Both the position numbers and the translations under genes were made by a program. This document shows positions 25,333 to 32,176 of a DNA stretch of 51,709 nt, piece by piece. The notes beneath the pieces were generated by a model. That model was not told where the DNA came from and did no database searches. It saw nothing but the letters and a program-made list of their open reading frames with translations. The stretch's first letter is position 1. Each line of letters begins with the position of its first letter. This DNA comes from JAQVEM01 sp964595565 (GTDB lineage: Bacteria; Actinomycetota; Humimicrobiia; Humimicrobiales; Humimicrobiaceae). The stretch spans positions 1 to 51,709 of the forward strand of contig CAZQQX010000010.1 in NCBI GenBank assembly GCA_964595565.1. Reading direction: 5' to 3'.

Positions 25333-26640
25333 TTAATCCTTAAATAAAAAAACGAGATTTCCGATAATTACAGTGTCCCCTTCTTTTACGCCCCTTTTTT
25401 TAAGAATATCTGCAATCCCTTTATTCTTTAGCTTATTTATTAAATATTCAAGGGCTTCTTCATTTTCTACATCTGTCATAGCCACTATTTTTTCCAGCTC
25501 CTTATTTTTGACTACGTAATCACCATTACTCAGCAAAACTTCTGTTCCACTCTTTCCCCTCTGTCTTTTATCCAGCCTGTAGACCTTTACACCGCCACCT
25601 CCCGGATAATTCTCATCCTGGTAAAGGGAAATTTTCTCTCTGTAATTTCTTACCCTTTCATACAGGTGCCAGACCAGTTCATCAAGTCCCTGGCCGGTAA
25701 TTGCCGATATCAGGAAAACACTTCTTCCGCTCTTTTTCTCCAGTTTCTTTTTTATTTTATTTAACTTATCATTATCACCGATTAAGTCAATCTTATTTAC
25801 CAGAACCAGGTAGTCTTTTTTATACAGATCCATATTATAGAGCCTTATTTCTTCTCTTAAAATATCAAAATCCTCTGTGATATCTTCCCCTTCGTTTAAT
25901 ATTTTCCCACCGTCAAGAACTATGGCAAGCAGTGAAGAACGCGTTATATGCCTTAAAAACTTATCCCCCAGGCCCTCTCCTCTGTGAGCCCCCCTAATAA
26001 GGCCCGGTATATCCGCTACTACAAAATCCCCGTCACTGACAGATACCACCCCTAAATTTGGGGTTAAAGTTGTGAATGGATAATCCGCTATCTTCGGCCT
26101 TGCCGCTGATATACGACTTATTATGGTGGATTTTCCGCAATTGGGATAGCCTACCAGTGATACATCGGCAATAAGTCTCAGCTCCAGATTAATCCAGAAA
26201 TCTTCTGTTCTTTCCCCTTTCTCGGCAAATCCAGGAAATCTCCTCTTAGAAGAGATAAAGCTTGCATTTCCCCTTCCGCCTATACCGCCTTCAGCAATGA
26301 CTATCTCCTTTCCGGAACTGTCGAGGTCTGCAATTATTTCCCCTTCATTATTTCTAATAATAGTCCCCGGGGGAACTTTTATTATTAAATCCCTTCCATC
26401 TTCTCCTTTTCTATTATTTGACTGGCCACTTCTGCCATCTTGCGCTTTATGGTGTATCTTTTTTTTGAAACCGTAGAGGGTACTGAGATTTCCGTAAGCT
26501 CTTATCACCACATTGCCGCCCCTTCCGCCACTTCCTCCGCTGGCTTTTTTCTTTTTGCCGCCCCTTAATTTAAAAAAAGATACCATTCCGTTTCCGCCGT
26601 TTCCTGCTTTAACATTAATTTTTGCTTCATCTAAAAACAT
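25333..26640 (-). CDS. obg: Obg GTPase (ribosome assembly)
   Basis: Obg is an essential GTPase that acts on late 50S assembly and stress responses. The 435-residue protein has all three parts. First is the glycine-rich Obg fold (about 1-158, with G-G-x-G-G-R-G-G-N-V and G-G-x-G-G-R-G-N). Then comes the G domain with P-loop G-Y-P-N-C-G-K-S-T at 164-172, D-I-P-G-L-I and N-K-I-D. Last is a C-terminal OCT domain ending in G-N-L-V-F-L-F. The third P-loop residue set has C in place of the common V or A. GGGA lies 5 nt before the ATG. Normally obg directly follows rplU-rpmA; here a dehydrogenase/ChrA island of about 3.5 kb separates them. Confidence 0.98.
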   Translation of the reverse strand: MFLDEAKINVKAGNGGNGMVSFFKLRGGKKKKASGGSGGRGGNVVIRAYGNLSTLYGFKKKIHHKAQDGRSGQSNNRKGEDGRDLIIKVPPGTIIRNNEGEIIADLDSSGKEIVIAEGGIGGRGNASFISSKRRFPGFAEKGERTEDFWINLELRLIADVSLVGYPNCGKSTIISRISAARPKIADYPFTTLTPNLGVVSVSDGDFVVADIPGLIRGAHRGEGLGDKFLRHITRSSLLAIVLDGGKILNEGEDITEDFDILREEIRLYNMDLYKKDYLVLVNKIDLIGDNDKLNKIKKKLEKKSGRSVFLISAITGQGLDELVWHLYERVRNYREKISLYQDENYPGGGGVKVYRLDKRQRGKSGTEVLLSNGDYVVKNKELEKIVAMTDVENEEALEYLINKLKNKGIADILKKRGVKEGDTVIIGNLVFLFKD

Positions 26641-26733
26641 ATTTATCCCGAAGGTTTTAACTCTATCACTTATATTATTTTATGAACCATACTCCGGCAA
26701 TTTTATACCTGTAATATATACATTACCTGCAAT

Positions 26734-27750
26734 CTAAATTTTAAAAATTGTCTTAAATATTTTTTTTTGCAACATTAAATCCAGCCCTTTTTTAAAATCG
26801 GCAAGCGGTATCACTTCAGATATCAGCGGGGACAGGTTGATTTCTTTTTTAGTTATTATTTCGTGAGCTCTTTTCAGGGTCCCGGGAGTAGCCGAATAAG
26901 CACCTGCTATAGTAAGTTCCCTCTTGTAAAAATTTTCAAAATCAACCTCTATTCCGGTTGATTTCTCCGTTGCTCCAAATATAATGGCCGTACCGCCATC
27001 CCTCAAATATCCGAGCGCTCCACTCAGAGTATCGGAGTTTGTTACGGTAATCACAGCTACATCGGCACCAATACCGGTAATATCTTTAATCCTCGCCCCT
27101 GTATCACCTTTTAATGGATCTATAGTATACTCTGCCCCGATTTTAGCTGCCATGGATAGTCTGTTATTATCCGGGTCAATAGCTATAATCCTGCCGCCCA
27201 TAAGTTTAATAAGCTGTATGAACAGCATTCCCATAACCCCTGTTCCAGCCACAGCGAAATAATCATCCTCCAGTAAATTGACTTTATCAATGGCCCTTAT
27301 GCAGCATGCAAGAGGCTCGGTAAATACTGCCTCCAGCAGACCGGCGCCCGCGGGTATCCTGAAGGTGGTATAATTTATATGCTCTGCTGATAGCCTTATG
27401 TACTGGCTGAACGAGCCCGGGTATATATTTGTTTGTTTAAAATGCCTGCACATTGTATAACTTCCATGCAGGCAGTAATGACATTGATTGCAGGGTATAT
27501 GATGTGCGGCAACCACCGTATCGCCCGGTTTAAACCCGGTTACTCTGCTTCCTGTCTCCACCACTCTGCCCACAACTTCATGCCCGAAAACAGCGGGCTT
27601 TTTTACCCCCGGGTCAAAGATTTTTATAATATCCGAGCCGCACAAACCAGTATATACCATTTCTATCAGCATCTCATCTTTTTTAATTGAAGGTTTATCT
27701 ATTTCCTCCAGCCGGAAGTCATCCCGGTCATAGCAAAATAAAGCTTTCAT
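26734..27750 (-). CDS. Zinc-dependent medium-chain alcohol/polyol dehydrogenase
   Basis: This is a 338-residue MDR-superfamily NAD(P)-dependent dehydrogenase. Catalytic zinc residues C37, H57 and E58 (L-C-G-S-D and G-H-E) and structural zinc cysteines C87, C90, C93 and C101 (C-N-Q-C-H-Y-C...C) are all present. The nucleotide-binding glycine motif G-T-G-V-M-G is at 169-174, and the D at the end of the following strand (A-I-D-P-D) favours NAD. Relatives act on threonine, sorbitol/iditol, galactitol phosphate or butanediol, and the substrate cannot be fixed here. It begins 5 bp after its paralogue upstream, so the two form one unit. Its ATG has no clear Shine-Dalgarno sequence, consistent with coupling. 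Confidence 0.88.
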   Translation of the reverse strand: MKALFCYDRDDFRLEEIDKPSIKKDEMLIEMVYTGLCGSDIIKIFDPGVKKPAVFGHEVVGRVVETGSRVTGFKPGDTVVAAHHIPCNQCHYCLHGSYTMCRHFKQTNIYPGSFSQYIRLSAEHINYTTFRIPAGAGLLEAVFTEPLACCIRAIDKVNLLEDDYFAVAGTGVMGMLFIQLIKLMGGRIIAIDPDNNRLSMAAKIGAEYTIDPLKGDTGARIKDITGIGADVAVITVTNSDTLSGALGYLRDGGTAIIFGATEKSTGIEVDFENFYKRELTIAGAYSATPGTLKRAHEIITKKEINLSPLISEVIPLADFKKGLDLMLQKKIFKTIFKI

Positions 27751-27755
27751 AATAA

Positions 27756-28796
27756 TTAATCAGGTAAAATATTATATTTTATTCCTTTCTGGTGACCCAT
27801 CAGCTCCAGGACCTCAGCCAGCTTCTCCAGGGGCATATCAGCAGTTATAAACCTTTCTGCATTTATGCGGTGCGAAGTTATTAAATCAAAAGCCCTTTTT
27901 ACATACTCCGGAGTATGATGATACACTCCTTTTATGGTAAGCTCGGAGTAATGAATTAGTGATGTATCAATACTGATAGATGTTCCCGGCCTGCAGCCTC
28001 CAAAAAGGTTTATGAGAGCTCCTTTTCTTCCCATACGGATAGTCATCTCCCACACTTCAGGAACTCCAGTAGCATCAATTGCGATATCAGCTCCTCTTCC
28101 CATCTCGGTTAGTTTTTTAACTTCCCCGACCTGGTCATTAACATCTCTGGCATTGACAGTATAGTCTGCGCCAAATTTTTCTGCATATTCCAGCCTTTCC
28201 TCCGATAAGTCCACCGATATTACCACCGCCCCTTTTAATCTTGCCAGTGCAACGAACATTAATCCTATTGGCCCGGCTCCATTAATTACCACGGTATCAC
28301 CTATATTGATGTTAGACTCTTCTATACCGTGAACTACACAGGAAAGCGGTTCCAGTAAAGCAGCTTCCCTGTACTTTATCCCTTCAGGTATTTTATAGGT
28401 ATTCTTTCTCAGTATATCTCCGGGTACTTTTATGTATTCCGCATAGGCGCCATTGTTATAAATAAGATTTTCACAGAGCGAGTATCTTCCCAGCCTGCAA
28501 TAATAACAATTATAGCAGGGGGCACTATTTACCGATACTATTCTGTCTCCTGTGCCGAAATCTTTCACTTCGCTCCCTGTTTCTACAATATCACCCGCCC
28601 ATTCGTGCCCGAAAACTGAAGCCTTTTCTATCATGGTGGGATGACCTCTTCTATAGGTCTTGAGGTCGGAACCACATGTAAGGGCGCTTTTTATTCTTGC
28701 CAGTACTTCATCGCTCCTTATTTCGGGTATGTTTATATTCTCATATCTGACATCTCCGGGCCCATAAAATACCTGTGCCTTCATTTTGCCTTTCAT
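27756..28796 (-). CDS. Zinc-dependent medium-chain dehydrogenase (paralogue of the downstream gene)
   Basis: This 346-residue MDR-superfamily dehydrogenase shares its layout with the next gene. Catalytic zinc ligands C41, H64 and E65 (T-C-G-S-D, G-H-E-W-A-G) and structural cysteines C94, C97, C100 and C108 are complete. The Rossmann motif is G-A-G-P-I-G, with D in S-V-D-L-S-E at the cofactor-selecting position, suggesting NAD. It is closest in style to sorbitol/threonine-type dehydrogenases; the substrate is unknown. GGAGA is 6 nt upstream of the ATG, the only strong ribosome binding site of the two-gene unit. The gene is divergent from the chrA pair, with 248 bp between them. Confidence 0.88.
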   Translation of the reverse strand: MKGKMKAQVFYGPGDVRYENINIPEIRSDEVLARIKSALTCGSDLKTYRRGHPTMIEKASVFGHEWAGDIVETGSEVKDFGTGDRIVSVNSAPCYNCYYCRLGRYSLCENLIYNNGAYAEYIKVPGDILRKNTYKIPEGIKYREAALLEPLSCVVHGIEESNINIGDTVVINGAGPIGLMFVALARLKGAVVISVDLSEERLEYAEKFGADYTVNARDVNDQVGEVKKLTEMGRGADIAIDATGVPEVWEMTIRMGRKGALINLFGGCRPGTSISIDTSLIHYSELTIKGVYHHTPEYVKRAFDLITSHRINAERFITADMPLEKLAEVLELMGHQKGIKYNILPD

Positions 28797-28947
28797 AATT
28801 AATCTCCATTAAATAATTAAAAAAATTATCAATCAAATATTTTACTTAAATATTACAGAAAGAATTTGTACAGTCAAGCACATAAAGCACCGGGGTTCAA
28901 AAAGTAATTAATCCATCCCGGGCAAATCTTTATACTTATAATAAATT

Positions 28948-28977
28948 GCCGGATGTAAAAAAATAAGTGCATCCGGC
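28948..28977. promoter_or_regulatory. Perfect hairpin in the divergent dehydrogenase/chrA intergenic region
   Basis: GCCGGATG (28948-28955) and CATCCGGC (28970-28977) are perfect 8 bp inverted repeats with a 14 nt A-rich loop. The element lies about midway between two divergent starts (28796 and 29045). No T-run follows on either strand, so it is better read as a regulator-binding dyad or leader hairpin than a terminator. A second weaker inverted repeat (CCGGG/CCCGG) lies just to its left near 28890-28923. Confidence 0.4.
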
Positions 28978-29044
28978 CATACAGGTACAAAATAATTTAC
29001 AGTTTTATAGATAATGATGAAATATATGATAAAATTAACGAATT

Positions 29045-29596
29045 ATGAAAAAGAGATTACTGCTATTCTGGACTTTTTTTAAAATAGGAAGCTTTACGTT
29101 CGGAGGGGGGTTTGCAATGATTCCCTTAATTGAACGGGAAATAGTAAATAGAAAAGGCTGGATTTCACAGGATGAGATGATTGATATTTTAACCATTTCA
29201 CAGTCCTTCCCCGGTGCCGTCGCCATAAATTCAGCAATATTTATTGGCCGGAAGATTGGAGGCTACTCCGGAGCTTTATTTTCCCTGCTCGGCGTAACAA
29301 TTCCATCTTTTTTCATCATTATTATGGTGGCAAAACTATTCCTATATTTTAGAACTATTGGTGCGGTACAGGCAGCCTTCAGCGCCATAAGTTCTGCGGT
29401 AGTGGCCCTGTTAATCTTTACAGCAGTCAGGATAGGTAAAACCTGTATCAGGGACAGGATAAGTGCCCTTATAGCTATTCTGGCTCTTTCTCTGCTTCTG
29501 ATAACAGACCTGCACCCCATTTATGTTATTATTATCGGAATCCTAACGGGCCTGACAATTTATCTATTAAGGGATATTAAAACAAAACAAAAATGA
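29045..29596 (+). CDS. Chromate transporter (ChrA family), first half-size subunit
   Basis: This 183-residue membrane protein covers one CHR domain. The signature near the N-terminus is F-K-I-G-S-F-T-F-G-G-G-F-A-M-I-P-L-I-E-R-E, followed by S-Q-S-F-P-G-A-V-A-I-N and G-x-x-G...L-G-V-T-I-P-S-F. Short-chain ChrA proteins occur as gene pairs whose products assemble into the equivalent of one bidomain transporter, and the second gene overlaps this one by 4 bp. ChrA exports chromate in characterised bacteria, but many members in anaerobes have unknown substrates. The ATG has no good Shine-Dalgarno sequence. The pair is on the plus strand inside the rpmA-obg interval. Confidence 0.9.
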   Translation: MKKRLLLFWTFFKIGSFTFGGGFAMIPLIEREIVNRKGWISQDEMIDILTISQSFPGAVAINSAIFIGRKIGGYSGALFSLLGVTIPSFFIIIMVAKLFLYFRTIGAVQAAFSAISSAVVALLIFTAVRIGKTCIRDRISALIAILALSLLLITDLHPIYVIIIGILTGLTIYLLRDIKTKQK

Positions 29597-30189
29597 TTTA
29601 TTTAAATCTATTCGTTACTTTTTTAAAAATAGGGCTGTTCTCCTTTGGCGGAGGATACGGTATGATACCCCTGATTGAAAGGGAGATAATCTCAAACGGA
29701 TGGCTCACAGGCCGGGAATTTGTAGACATAATATCAATTTCGGAAATGACCCCTGGCCCAATTGCCATAAATACCGCTACCTTCATTGGCTATAAAATAG
29801 GGGGCATTCCCGGCGGGCTTGCGGCAACCACGGGAGTGGTTATGCCATCACTTATTATAATTCTGATTGTTTACCATTATTTTACAAAGTTCCGGAACCA
29901 TACAATCGTACAACAAATTATCTGTACAATAAAACCTGTGGTGCTGGCACTGATTATACAGGCTACCTTATTCGTAGCCGGTAACACTTTTTTAAGAGAA
30001 GGGAGAGCAATAAAAGATTTATTAGATGTAAGCCCGGCTGGCTATTTCCTGGAAATCTTTAACCCGGTTACCATAATAATTTCCGCTCTGAGCCTTGCCG
30101 CGCTGCTCTTATCCAGAATACACCCAATTATAGTTATCCTGGGAGCAGGTGCTGCAGGGGTTATTTTGCACTATGCGGGACTGCTATAG
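29593..30189 (+). CDS. Chromate transporter (ChrA family), second half-size subunit
   Basis: This is a 198-residue partner CHR-domain protein. It repeats the signature of the first subunit, F-L-K-I-G-L-F-S-F-G-G-G-Y-G-M-I-P-L-I-E-R-E, then S-E-M-T-P-G-P-I-A-I-N and a helix-rich C-terminal part of about five membrane segments. The S-Q-S-F-P-G of subunit one is S-E-M-T-P-G here, the usual asymmetry between the two halves of such pairs. The start overlaps the upstream stop as ATGA, so synthesis is coupled at a near 1:1 ratio. Transport of chromate or another oxyanion is inferred from the family only. Confidence 0.9.
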   Translation: MIYLNLFVTFLKIGLFSFGGGYGMIPLIEREIISNGWLTGREFVDIISISEMTPGPIAINTATFIGYKIGGIPGGLAATTGVVMPSLIIILIVYHYFTKFRNHTIVQQIICTIKPVVLALIIQATLFVAGNTFLREGRAIKDLLDVSPAGYFLEIFNPVTIIISALSLAALLLSRIHPIIVILGAGAAGVILHYAGLL

Positions 30190-30240
30190 AACTTAATAAG
30201 ACTTCCTGTAACGGGCATGATATAAATTTTTTTGAAGATT

Positions 30241-30256
30241 TGCCGGATTACCGGCA
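30241..30256. terminator. GC-rich hairpin between convergent chrA and rpmA
   Basis: TGCCGG-ATTA-CCGGCA is a perfect 6 bp stem with a tetraloop. It begins 7 nt downstream of the rpmA stop codon on the minus strand and 52 nt downstream of the chrA pair on the plus strand. No U-tract follows on either side, so it may block decay or act as a weak bidirectional stop rather than a standard terminator. Confidence 0.35.
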
Positions 30257-30263
30257 GGGGCCA

Positions 30264-30518
30264 TCAGCCAGAAATAATATTTACCGATTTACCTGTTTTA
30301 CCGCCTTTTACAAACTCAACTTTTCCATCGGTCAGGGCAAAGAGAGTGTGGTCTCTTCCCATGCCTACATTAACTCCCGGTTTATACTTTGTCCCTCTCT
30401 GTCTGATTATAATATTTCCGGCAATCACCGTCTGGCCGCCGAATTTTTTTATACCCAGATATTTTGGATTGCTGTCCCTTCCGTTTCTGCTGCTTCCAAC
30501 GCCTTTTTTACTGGACAT
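30264..30518 (-). CDS. rpmA: 50S ribosomal protein bL27
   Basis: bL27 reaches into the peptidyl-transferase centre with its N-terminal tail. The 84-residue protein shows G-S-S-R-N-G-R-D-S-N-P-K-Y-L-G-I-K, G-G-Q-x-V-x-A-G-N-I-I-I-R-Q-R-G-T and G-M-G-R-D-H-T-L-F-A-L, all diagnostic. The N-terminus begins M-S-S-K-K-G-V-G and lacks the cleavable extension found in many Firmicutes. It lies 3 bp after rplU. The usual downstream gene obg is not adjacent: two dehydrogenase genes and the convergent chrA pair intervene. Confidence 0.98.
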   Translation of the reverse strand: MSSKKGVGSSRNGRDSNPKYLGIKKFGGQTVIAGNIIIRQRGTKYKPGVNVGMGRDHTLFALTDGKVEFVKGGKTGKSVNIISG

Positions 30519-30521
30519 TTC

Positions 30522-30854
30522 CTACACCTCTTTTTTCTGTTGCTTTATACTTATCTTATCCAGATGTAACACAGTAAGCAACTGTCTGTGCCCCACTTTT
30601 CTCCTGTATCTTTTTTTTGGCTTATATTTAAAGGCAATCACTTTATCGCCCTTTATCTGTTTTTTTATAGTAGCATCCACCCCGGCTCTGGAAATAAAAG
30701 GCCTGCCAACTTTTATCTTGCCGTCATCGCTTATAAGGTTTACCTCTGAAAGGGTAACCTTATCTCCTTCACTGCCTTCTATCCTGTCCACTACTATATC
30801 CTTATTTTCTTCTGCCTTATATTGTTTGCCACCACTGGTAATTATTGCGTAAAT
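30522..30854 (-). CDS. rplU: 50S ribosomal protein bL21, apparent AUU start codon
   Basis: bL21 binds 23S rRNA and aids early 50S assembly. The family N-terminus M-Y-A-I-I-x-x-G-G-K-Q-Y-K aligns exactly if the codon at 30852-30854, AUU, is read as the initiator: it is followed by Y-A-I-I-T-S-G-G-K-Q-Y-K. A perfect GGAGG (30861-30865) lies 6 nt upstream of it. The only ATG in the open frame (30905) has no Shine-Dalgarno sequence and would add 17 residues foreign to the family. With the AUU start the protein has 110 residues. The C-terminal K-R-Y-R-R-K-V-G-H-R-Q motif is present. It is the first gene of the rplU-rpmA unit. Confidence 0.96.
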   Translation of the reverse strand: MYAIITSGGKQYKAEENKDIVVDRIEGSEGDKVTLSEVNLISDDGKIKVGRPFISRAGVDATIKKQIKGDKVIAFKYKPKKRYRRKVGHRQLLTVLHLDKISIKQQKKEV

Positions 30855-30865
30855 TTTAATCCTCC
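30852..30865 (-). promoter_or_regulatory. rplU ribosome binding site with AUU start codon
   Basis: GGAGG (30861-30865) is followed by a 6 nt spacer and AUU (30852-30854). No AUG, GUG or UUG lies at a usable distance from this Shine-Dalgarno sequence in the rplU frame. Confidence 0.75.
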
Positions 30866-31032
30866 ATTGTAACTTCCAATCACAGAGTGAAATATTAACA
30901 CACATATTATTATTCTGTCAATTTGAAGATTTAATAAAAATTTTTTAATTTTAGTTACATGATTTTTTATATTGCTAATTTTACAAAAACAGCTATAATT
31001 TCTTACTTTATCAAAAACAATAATCGTGATTT

Positions 31033-32100
31033 ATGAAACTCGGGATAATAGGGCTCACAGGCTCTGGAAAGACAACTCTTTTTAGCTCCCTTTCAAAAGC
31101 AAAGGGAAGTGGTGATAAAAACATTGCTGCCGGGAAAAACCTCAATATTAAAATAGTGCCGGTGCCTGACGAAAGGCTTGAAAAACTTGAACAAATATTT
31201 AAGCCCAAAAAGAAGACACCGGCCTGTATAGAATTTGTCGATATACCGGGACTTGAAAAAGGTCGCAGGGGAACAGGCAATAAGTTTCTGTCAAACATAC
31301 GCGTGGTAGATGCGCTGGTACATGTTGTAAAGTGCTATGAAAGCCCATCAAATACTACACTGGAGGATATAGAAGTAATAGACCTTGAGCTTATAGTCTC
31401 GGACCTTGAAAGCATAAAAAAAAGGATAAAATCAATTGAAAAGCAGACGAGAAACACAGACCCCCGGATAAGTAAAGAAGCAGAAATCTTAAAAAAGGTA
31501 AGAAAAGCCATGGAAGATGGCCGGCTGGCAAGAAACGCAGGGCTCCTGCCCGATGAAATAAAAATTATTAAATCCATGGGGCTATTAACATTAAAACCCG
31601 TTATATATTGTGCTAACATACCGGAAAGCGATACCGGTAAAGACCGGGAAGAATTGTCTTTTATAAGAGACATAAGTCAATATGCCCGCAGGGAAAAATC
31701 TGAACTGGTGACCGTTTGCGCCAGAATTGAAGAAGAAATCTCCCATCTTGAACCGGATTATAGAGAAGCCTTTATGCAGGATATGGGAATTAAAGAATCT
31801 GCTCTGGATAAATTAGTAAAATCCTCATATAAGATTCTTGGACTTATAAGTTTTTTAACCGTCGGTTCCGACGAGGTCAGGGCATGGACCATAAAAAAAG
31901 GCGACCGGGCCCCTGCTGCAGCCTCGGTGATACATTCTGATATCCAGAGAGGATTCATAAGAGCCGGGACAATATCATTTGATAAATTTATGGAAGCGGG
32001 CTCTTTTGCAAAAGCTAAAGAAAAAGGGCTCTTAAGATCTGAGGGAAAGCAGTATGTTGTAAATGACGGCGACATTATAGATTTCAGGTTTAATGTTTAA
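31033..32100 (+). CDS. ychF: YchF/OLA1-family ATPase (redox-regulated, ribosome-associated)
   Basis: This 355-residue member of the Obg-related YchF family prefers ATP over GTP and associates with ribosomes. The N-terminal P-loop is G-L-T-G-S-G-K-T (residues 7-14), differing from the usual G-x-P-N-V-G-K-S. Next come F-V-D-I-P-G-L and G-N-K-F-L-S-N-I-R-V-V-D-A-L-V-H-V-V, then A-N-I-P-E, the family's N-x-x-E in place of the guanine-specific NKxD. The C-terminal TGS region ends with R-A-W-T-I-K-K-G, I-H-S-D-I-Q-R-G-F-I-R-A and V-N-D-G-D-I-I-D-F-R-F-N-V. It lies alone on the plus strand, divergent from rplU and convergent with rng. Confidence 0.92.
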   Translation: MKLGIIGLTGSGKTTLFSSLSKAKGSGDKNIAAGKNLNIKIVPVPDERLEKLEQIFKPKKKTPACIEFVDIPGLEKGRRGTGNKFLSNIRVVDALVHVVKCYESPSNTTLEDIEVIDLELIVSDLESIKKRIKSIEKQTRNTDPRISKEAEILKKVRKAMEDGRLARNAGLLPDEIKIIKSMGLLTLKPVIYCANIPESDTGKDREELSFIRDISQYARREKSELVTVCARIEEEISHLEPDYREAFMQDMGIKESALDKLVKSSYKILGLISFLTVGSDEVRAWTIKKGDRAPAAASVIHSDIQRGFIRAGTISFDKFMEAGSFAKAKEKGLLRSEGKQYVVNDGDIIDFRFNV

Positions 32101-32176
32101 ATTCATACCTATAATTGCAACTTTTAATTCATTAAGCATGCCGCTCCAAATATTTACCAGTATTTAGACATTTTTT

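Noticed and set aside
30232..30852. 206-codon plus-strand frame over rpmA-rplU
   Set aside because: It overlaps two certain ribosomal protein genes on the other strand; the translation is hydrophobic low-information sequence.
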